Of a stretch of DNA of 64,000 nucleotides, positions 57,300-64,000 are shown in pieces. The DNA is taken from positions 124,001-188,000 of the forward strand of contig MU858054.1 of NCBI GenBank assembly GCA_033297075.1, given 5' to 3'. This stretch comes from Rhypophila decipiens. Lineage: Eukaryota; Ascomycota; Sordariomycetes; Sordariales; Naviculisporaceae. A model generated the notes under the pieces. It was not told where the DNA came from. It ran no database searches and saw only the letters and a program-made list of their open reading frames with translations. Positions within the stretch are counted from its first letter, which is position 1, and every line of letters begins with the position of its first letter. A program made the position numbers and the translations under genes.

Positions 57300-58213
57300 A
57301 TGGCAAAGGAAACCCCCAAGACCGGCCTCGCCCTCGGCCTCAACAAGGGTCACGTACGTCTCACCTCCTGGAGGATCTCTGCGTCGTCGACTCCCTGAAG
57401 AAAATTTCGAAGGTTCTTGCGAATATAAAAAATTATTTTTCGCCAGAAATTTCGTACTTTTTCTCTCAGGGAGACCCGATGTCACAGACGATGGACTTCG
57501 TTTCCTTCTTTCCCACAAACCATCATGCGAGAAACGAGTAACTGACCGGTGGAACTGCTTTTTTTGGCGCTTCTTTCCTCGAATATAGAAGACCACTGCT
57601 CGTGTCACCAAGCCCCGTGTTTCCCGCACCAAGGGTCACCTGAGCAAGCGCACTTCTTTCGTCCGCGACATTGTCAAGGAGGGTAAGTTGAAACCAGATT
57701 TTCCCCCGAACAATTTCCAATGGAGTAACTTGCTAACGTACCTTGCTTCATCTAGTTGCTGGGTAAGTCCGATTATCTCTTCTGATTGTCCCAACCCGCT
57801 CCACGATTCCAATTCTGCGCCGATCGAGACCGCACGGCACGATACCAGGTGGAACGAACTGTGCATCTTGGGATTGATAGTCGGCGGTCTCGGAAACATT
57901 GGGCCAATGAATCAATCGGCCAGGAGATGCGGATGGTGGACGATCGTCACAACCAAGTATAATGTGCTAACGAACGGAAAATAGCCTCGCCCCCTACGAG
58001 CGCCGTGTTATCGAACTTCTCCGCAACTCCAAGGACAAGCGTGCCCGTAAGCTCGCGAAGAAGAGAGTAAGTCCTTACTGCAGCCAGTCACCCTGTTCGT
58101 GACAAGGCAGAACACTGACATATACTCTCTAGCTCGGAACTTTCGGCCGTGCCAAGGCGAAGGTTGATGAGCTCCAGCGCGTCATCGCTGAGTCTCGCCG
58201 TGCTGGTCACTAA
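57300..58213 (+). CDS. rpl36: 60S ribosomal protein eL36, with a 7-nt micro-exon
   Basis: Large-subunit ribosomal protein acting in cytoplasmic translation. Exons are 57300-57353, 57589-57682, 57756-57762, 57985-58066 and 58133-58213, giving 105 residues, as expected for eL36. The product starts [20 protein letters not shown], then [40 protein letters not shown] and [20 protein letters not shown]. The third exon is only seven bases (TTGCTGG) and completes the invariant Val-Ala-Gly before Leu-Ala-Pro-Tyr-Glu; without it the frame is lost. Introns are 235, 73, 222 and 66 nt, so the two longest introns sit at the start and after the micro-exon. All have GT-AG ends. No open frame longer than about 30 residues represents this gene. 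It converges on the UBX gene. Confidence 0.96.
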
Positions 58214-58778
58214 ACTTTGTCCATTCTTCCGGTGCCAAAAAAGACTTCATGATGGGTTTTCGGCGTGTGAATTTGTGAGCGAGAAAAATGGACGGCCTGC
58301 TTTTACATGGGATCTTTTCTTCTCTCACAATCATCTTTGGCGTGGGTTTATGGGTCGGGATATGATATCCTTACGGCTGGCTTTATATCAGGACGGGTCT
58401 ATCAGGGAAACAAAATTAGCACACGAAAGAAAGCATCTTCACGTGGAGCTATATTATGACGATCACAAAATGCATCAATCTTAGATACCAGACAAACCAC
58501 GCCAAACGCTTCACACACCATTCCTTTAGTGGCATGCTCTTGTTTCCGCTGTGATCCTTGTCGATTGCTCTATGGTCAATTAATAACGCCGAGTGATGAA
58601 AAGAGCAATGGAACTCCGCTCAGTATCGTTCCAGATACGCCAGATCCCCTCACAGTACGCAGTGTACACAGTGTACATGTCTCTCCCCGATCCGACGCCT
58701 GTGCAATGCTATCCACCTACAAATGATACCTACCGAGAACAGAGCGCAACCGAAGGATATACAAGAAAGGAAGCCTGA
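58214..58778. other. convergent 3' region of eL36 and the UBX gene
   Basis: About 565 bases of 3' UTR and spacer. A duplicated gtgtacac-like word occurs near 58665-58680. No gene seen. Confidence 0.6.
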
Positions 58779-60425
58779 CTACTTCTTCCCGGGCAACTTG
58801 AACAGCTTGCCCAACTTTTTCTTGAGGACCTCAGGGTCCATGTGGCTGGGCTCGCCTTTTGTCTTCTGCGTAGGCTTGTTAGCAGTCGACGACGAGGCCT
58901 CACCCGACGGCTGGTCATGCTTCTCGTATTGCGGCACCTCGGGGACAACGACGGCCTGGGCTTGGCTCGCCACATCGTCCTTCAGGAACGGTGCATTGCG
59001 GGCCTTGTCAGTCGCCGCATCCTCCGAGACCAGATTCAGCAGCTCGCGGCCTTTGAGGCGGTAATCGGCAATCAGACGCTTGTTGTTCTCGTGGATAGTA
59101 GCCTTGGTCACCGACATGACCAGCTTGAAGGGCTGCTCTGGGTTGGCCATGACATCGCGGATGGACTGGTACAGAGTGCTGCCTGTCGTGTCGGGGTGGA
59201 CCTCCCAGTGCACCGAGGTTTGGTCAGGAAAGCGAACCTTGACTTCGACCTTGTTTATCTTTGCCAGTTTTTGGGCTTCTTGGGCGGCTATCTCTGCTAG
59301 CTCTGCGTCTGACTTGAGACGGGTGTTTTGCGCGCGGGTTAGCAATTGTTGCTGGCGTAGCTGGGCATGTGCGATCGTCGGCTCGTACACGGCGTCGTCC
59401 TCGTGGAACTTTGTCGCGGCCGGGGTAGATGATGTTGGCGCTGAGAAAATGGCTGTGGGCTGGAGGTGCCCTCCGTCAGTGGTGGTGGTGGTATCTCCGA
59501 CAGCTGGGGGTTGATCGAAGTCCATGAGATCACCAGTCTCTGCACTTGGGGTTGGTTGAGGAATTGTTGGTTCTGAAGCAGCTGAGGGTGCTGGAGCTGT
59601 GGGCTCCTGTTGGGGCACTGGTGCAGGCTCGGCCCCATCCACCGACGCTTCCTCTTCCTTGCTCTCGACCGGCGGAACAACATCTGGGCTGGTGGATGTC
59701 GCGAGATCGATAAGTGAGGGTTCGCTTTCGGCCTGTTTGGGCCCGCTTGGTTTGGTTTGGTTTATGTATTGATCGATCTGCTGCATGGCATCATACAGAG
59801 TCTGGTCTGTCTTCTGGAAGATGACCCGCAAAGCGATGCTGCCGGAGTTGATACCACATTGTGACAAGGTCCTTTGTAGTTCCTCCTGTTTCGAGTACTC
59901 CTTGCCCATGATATTCACCACAGGCTTCTCATAGTACAGCTGTCCACTGCCACTATCGTTACCGGAGCCTGTCTTGGGCGTAGCCCGGGCTGTGATGTTT
60001 ACTTTGGCATCTGCGCTCTCGAATTGTCGCAGAACTTGCCAGAGCGACATGTCGCTTGGCAGCTTTTGCGTTAATCTCCGTCCATCGATATCTAGGGCGA
60101 TAGACACGACTGAGGGGCTTGAGGACTTCCGGACGAGCTCTAGTTTTGCGCCTGAAACGAGGCCCGAGGTGCGAAAAGGATAAGAAAGGTCAACAGGTTT
60201 TTGCTTGTGCCTAAGCATCCTGTTAGCTTCTGGATACAACAACAGATTGCGACAGACAGCGAGGAGGAGGGTGCGTGGTGCTTCTTACTTTAACAAGTAG
60301 TTGTCGCTCTTCAAGTTCAGCTTTTGGCAGGCCTCGTCCAAGACATCAACCAGGTAGGTTCCGGGCGTCACTCTGATTTTGGCCCGTCTAAAGTCGGTCG
60401 ATACGACCTCAACATGGGCAGCCAT
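58779..60425 (-). CDS. UBX-domain protein of the TUG/Ubx4 type
   Basis: Ubiquitin-like adaptor that binds the AAA ATPase Cdc48/p97; yeast Ubx4 works in ER-associated degradation, and mammalian TUG in vesicle retention. Minus-strand exons are 60425-60289 and 60210-58779, giving 522 residues with a 78-nt intron. The N-terminal TUG-type ubiquitin-like domain (about residues 4-75) begins with VEVVSTDFRRAKIRVTPGTYLVDVLDEAC and runs across the intron into HKQKPVDLSYPFRTSGL. A second ubiquitin-like region follows (SIALDIDGRRLTQKLPSDMSLWQVLRQFE). A Pro/Ala/Thr-rich linker leads to a helical DAELAEIAAQEAQKLAK segment and the UBX-type domain at about 366-443 (VEVKVRFPDQTSVHWEV). The start at 60425 is the first ATG that gives the conserved domain start; the upstream frame is leader. 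Confidence 0.88.
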
Positions 60426-61250
60426 TTCGAAAGCCTTGGAGAGGAATGTTGAGTATGTGAAATGTTGGTAAAGATGGGTGGGCTGTAAGTATGAGCTTGG
60501 AGGTGTGTCACGGAACCAATGTCGTCTTAATGCTATCAATGAGGGGCACTTCCTCTGTGCCGTCTGCGAGGGGCAATGTTATCGTAGAGAGGGTATTGTG
60601 TGATAAGTTGGCTAGGGATAGTCCAGTGTTCGTATTTGATGATGAGCAGAAATCTGGATCCAGGCCGCTTTCAATCTTTCCAGGTAAATAAATAGTGACC
60701 TGCTTCGAGCCTTCCTGTCATCAACAAGCTGCGACAAGGCTTGTAGAAGCTTCCGCGGGCCGTGAAGCTTGACGTATGCGTAAGCAATACAGTTCTCGTG
60801 TACTGCGTATTACCTGGTAGCGTTTCCTGTAATGCCGTCAGTTGGGGGTTTCCGCCCCATTTTTACACATGCATAACCTGGAGGTCCCGTTCTGAGCCAA
60901 GCTTTTTTGGGGCCAGTCGAGCCGCGCCAGCTGTGTGTTGCCTTGCAGTGTTCGGGAGGATGACCCTAGCACTGAGCTGCCTGTCGCGCTGGAGCTTGAA
61001 CCACTGTGAGGCTGACAGCACCAACTGGAGCTTCAATCGATTGCTTGTTCATCCCGGGCAGCTCAACACCAACTACCAAATACATCCCCAAATTCAGACA
61101 TCACCACGAAACCCCAACGACGAAGAGATTGGCCATCGTGCGGATCACCAAGAGCCCAAGACAGACACCATTTGAGAAAACCCAATCCAGCAACCTTTGC
61201 CCACATTCGGCCGCGCACCCAGCGTTAACCACAACACCACATCAGTCACT
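60426..61250. other. divergent intergenic region
   Basis: Upstream regions of the UBX gene and of the proteasome subunit gene. The frames in this stretch are short and without features. The sequence before 61251 is A/C-rich, as in fungal leaders. Confidence 0.55.
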
Positions 61251-62081
61251 ATGGTAAGTAGAAAGACACCCAGGAACATATTCCAACCTCCAACATGAAA
61301 GGATGAAGCTCTAACAAATGTGTACTAGTCTGGCATCTTCGCAATAAGTAAACCGCCCCTCCACCGTCCCCGTCACTCCAACCCTCTCAACTAACCACAA
61401 TCCCCCTTCCAGACGGCGGCGCCTGCGTCGCAATGGTAGGCAAAGACTGCGTAGCCATAGCATGCGACCTACGCCTCGGGCTCCAAGCCCTAACGGTATC
61501 CAACAACTTCCCCAAGATCTTCCAATACGGCGACGTCTTCCTCGGCCTGACCGGCCTCGCAACCGACGTGTCCACCGTCTCGGACCTCTTCCGCTACAAG
61601 GTCAACATGTACCGCCTCCGCGAGGAGCGCGACATCGCGCCCCGCACGTTTGCCAACCTCGTCAGCAGCACGCTCTACGAAAAACGCTTCGGCCCTTACT
61701 TTGTCGGCCCTGTCGTTGCCGGACTAGAACCAAAGACGGGCGAGCCGTTCATCTGCGGGTTCGACAGTATCGGGTGCATTGATTTCGCCAAGGATTTCAT
61801 CGTCAGCGGGACTGCGACGGATCAGCTGTTTGGCATGTGCGAGAGCTTGTGGGAGCCGAATCTGGTATGTTCTGCAGGTCTATGCAGATAGTAGTGGGAA
61901 GATTGGCTAACTAACTGTTTTTCTCTTTAATAAATAGGGACCAGAGGACCTCTTCGAAACCATCTCCCAGGCTCTTCTCAACGCCGTCGACAGGGACGCC
62001 CTTTCGGGCTGGGGTGCACACATCTACATCATCGAGAAGGACAAGGTCACCAAGAGGCTATTGAAGGGACGGCAAGATTAG
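61251..62081 (+). CDS. pup3: 20S proteasome subunit beta type-3 (Pup3)
   Basis: Structural, non-catalytic beta-3 subunit of the 20S proteasome core in nucleus and cytosol. Exons are 61251-61253, 61329-61347, 61413-61864 and 61938-62081, giving 205 residues, the normal length. The first coding exon is only the ATG, followed at once by gtaagt; the next exon of 19 nt encodes SGIFAI, and the third continues [23 protein letters not shown], as in all Pup3/PSMB3 proteins, which lack the catalytic N-terminal threonine. Other blocks are [13 protein letters not shown] ([20 protein letters not shown]), [26 protein letters not shown] and [20 protein letters not shown] near the C-terminus. Introns are 75, 65 and 73 nt. 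It converges on the Ca2+-ATPase gene. Confidence 0.95.
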
Positions 62082-62700
62082 ATGGGCGGCGTTGCAGGGT
62101 TGGGAGGCGGAGGTCGGCAGTCGATGCTTGTTTTTATTGGGAGTGGTCGTTAACGAATAGGCACCTTGTGCCATAGAGCAAGGAAAATACGCCAGTGTTG
62201 AAGCCAGCCACTACGCGATTTCACGGCTTCTCCTTTCTCTGTGATTACCTTGGCCATGAAACCTCGTCAACGGGGCTTGGTGGAGGCATATACCAGTTAG
62301 CGAGCCAGTCGAGCCAGTGATGCTGGTCGTTATGCAAGAATAAATAACACATCTAGAACAAACTACCAGAGGAACAAGGAACTGCATGATTCCCGGTCTG
62401 GTAAGCTCCATAGAGAATACAAATGAGATGTTTTATCATTATTTCTTTCCGTTCCGTTTCTCTTTCTTCCTATTTTCTTTTCCCCCCTAAGCCCAGCCAG
62501 CCAGACAGTCCAGTAGTCCATACGTACTATACAAAAACAGAACGAGTCTATTACGAGTACAAGGCGGCATAACGCAAAGGCACGCAAAGTGTAGGTCTCT
62601 ATCTACATGGACAAGATTCTAAGGCGGGCAGGCGCTAAAACTGTCTGGTATCTCATTTTGCCCTAAAAGGGCTGCTATAGTACATCTAGCTTCTCTTACT
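62082..62700. other. convergent 3' region of pup3 and the Ca2+-ATPase
   Basis: About 620 bases of 3' UTR and spacer with a C/T-rich patch at 62440-62490. No gene seen. Confidence 0.6.

Positions 62701-64000
<1,300 letters not shown>

Noticed and set aside
57354..57984. snoRNA in the long eL36 introns
   Set aside because: No convincing C/D or H/ACA box pairs were found in either intron longer than 200 nt.

Overview
The window is nuclear DNA of a filamentous ascomycete (Pezizomycotina, most likely a Sordariomycete). The reasons are: short GT-AG introns (mostly 47-85 nt) with CTNAC-like branch sites; protein families typical of these fungi (PalC, Mnr2-type CorA, Zn2Cys6 regulator with a GRPRK linker, Leo1, Erv29); no operons; and long intergenic spaces. 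I found 20 protein genes, about one per 3.2 kb. This is a sparse, mostly housekeeping stretch with a few accessory genes. Exon structures were worked out by hand from splice sites, reading phase and family conservation.

Layout, left to right. A gene-poor start (1-4.7 kb) is followed by ribosomal protein eL33 (minus), glucose-6-phosphate dehydrogenase (plus), Mediator Med14 (plus) convergent with a Mnr2-type Mg2+ transporter (minus), a DUF3237 protein (plus) convergent with a MOB-family kinase activator (minus), and Paf1-complex Leo1 (plus) convergent with the pH-signalling protein PalC (minus). PalC is divergent from the ER glucosyltransferase Alg6. A 3.2 kb gap leads to a one-pass cupredoxin-like membrane protein, and a 4.6 kb gap to the ER cargo receptor Erv29. 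Next come a decayed tRNA-like element, a lone Zn2Cys6 regulator (minus), ribosome-biogenesis WD40 protein Erb1 (plus) convergent with a 14-3-3 protein (minus), a class-3 lipase (minus), a small secreted cysteine protein (minus), ribosomal protein eL36 (plus) convergent with a UBX/TUG-type protein (minus), and proteasome subunit beta-3 (plus) convergent with a SERCA-type Ca2+-ATPase cut by the right edge.

The genes do not form a pathway or a biosynthetic cluster. Common themes are protein synthesis (eL33, eL36, Erb1), transcription (Med14, Leo1, Zn2Cys6 factor), secretory pathway (Alg6, Erv29, Ca2+-ATPase) and ion or pH handling (Mnr2-like, PalC, Ca2+-ATPase).

The most notable structure is a concentration of micro-exons and extremely short first coding exons in highly expressed genes: a 10-nt exon in eL33, an 8-nt exon in 14-3-3, a 7-nt exon in eL36, a 21-nt exon in G6PD and a start-codon-only exon in the proteasome subunit. 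ORF-based annotation misses or mangles these. Also of interest are a 208-bp element with terminal inverted repeats plus a second diverged copy ending next to the Mg2+ transporter stop codon, a probable decayed tRNA-Ser gene with intact A and B boxes, and an unrecognised secreted protein with a 47-nt intron. I saw no CRISPR, rRNA, intact tRNA or defence system.
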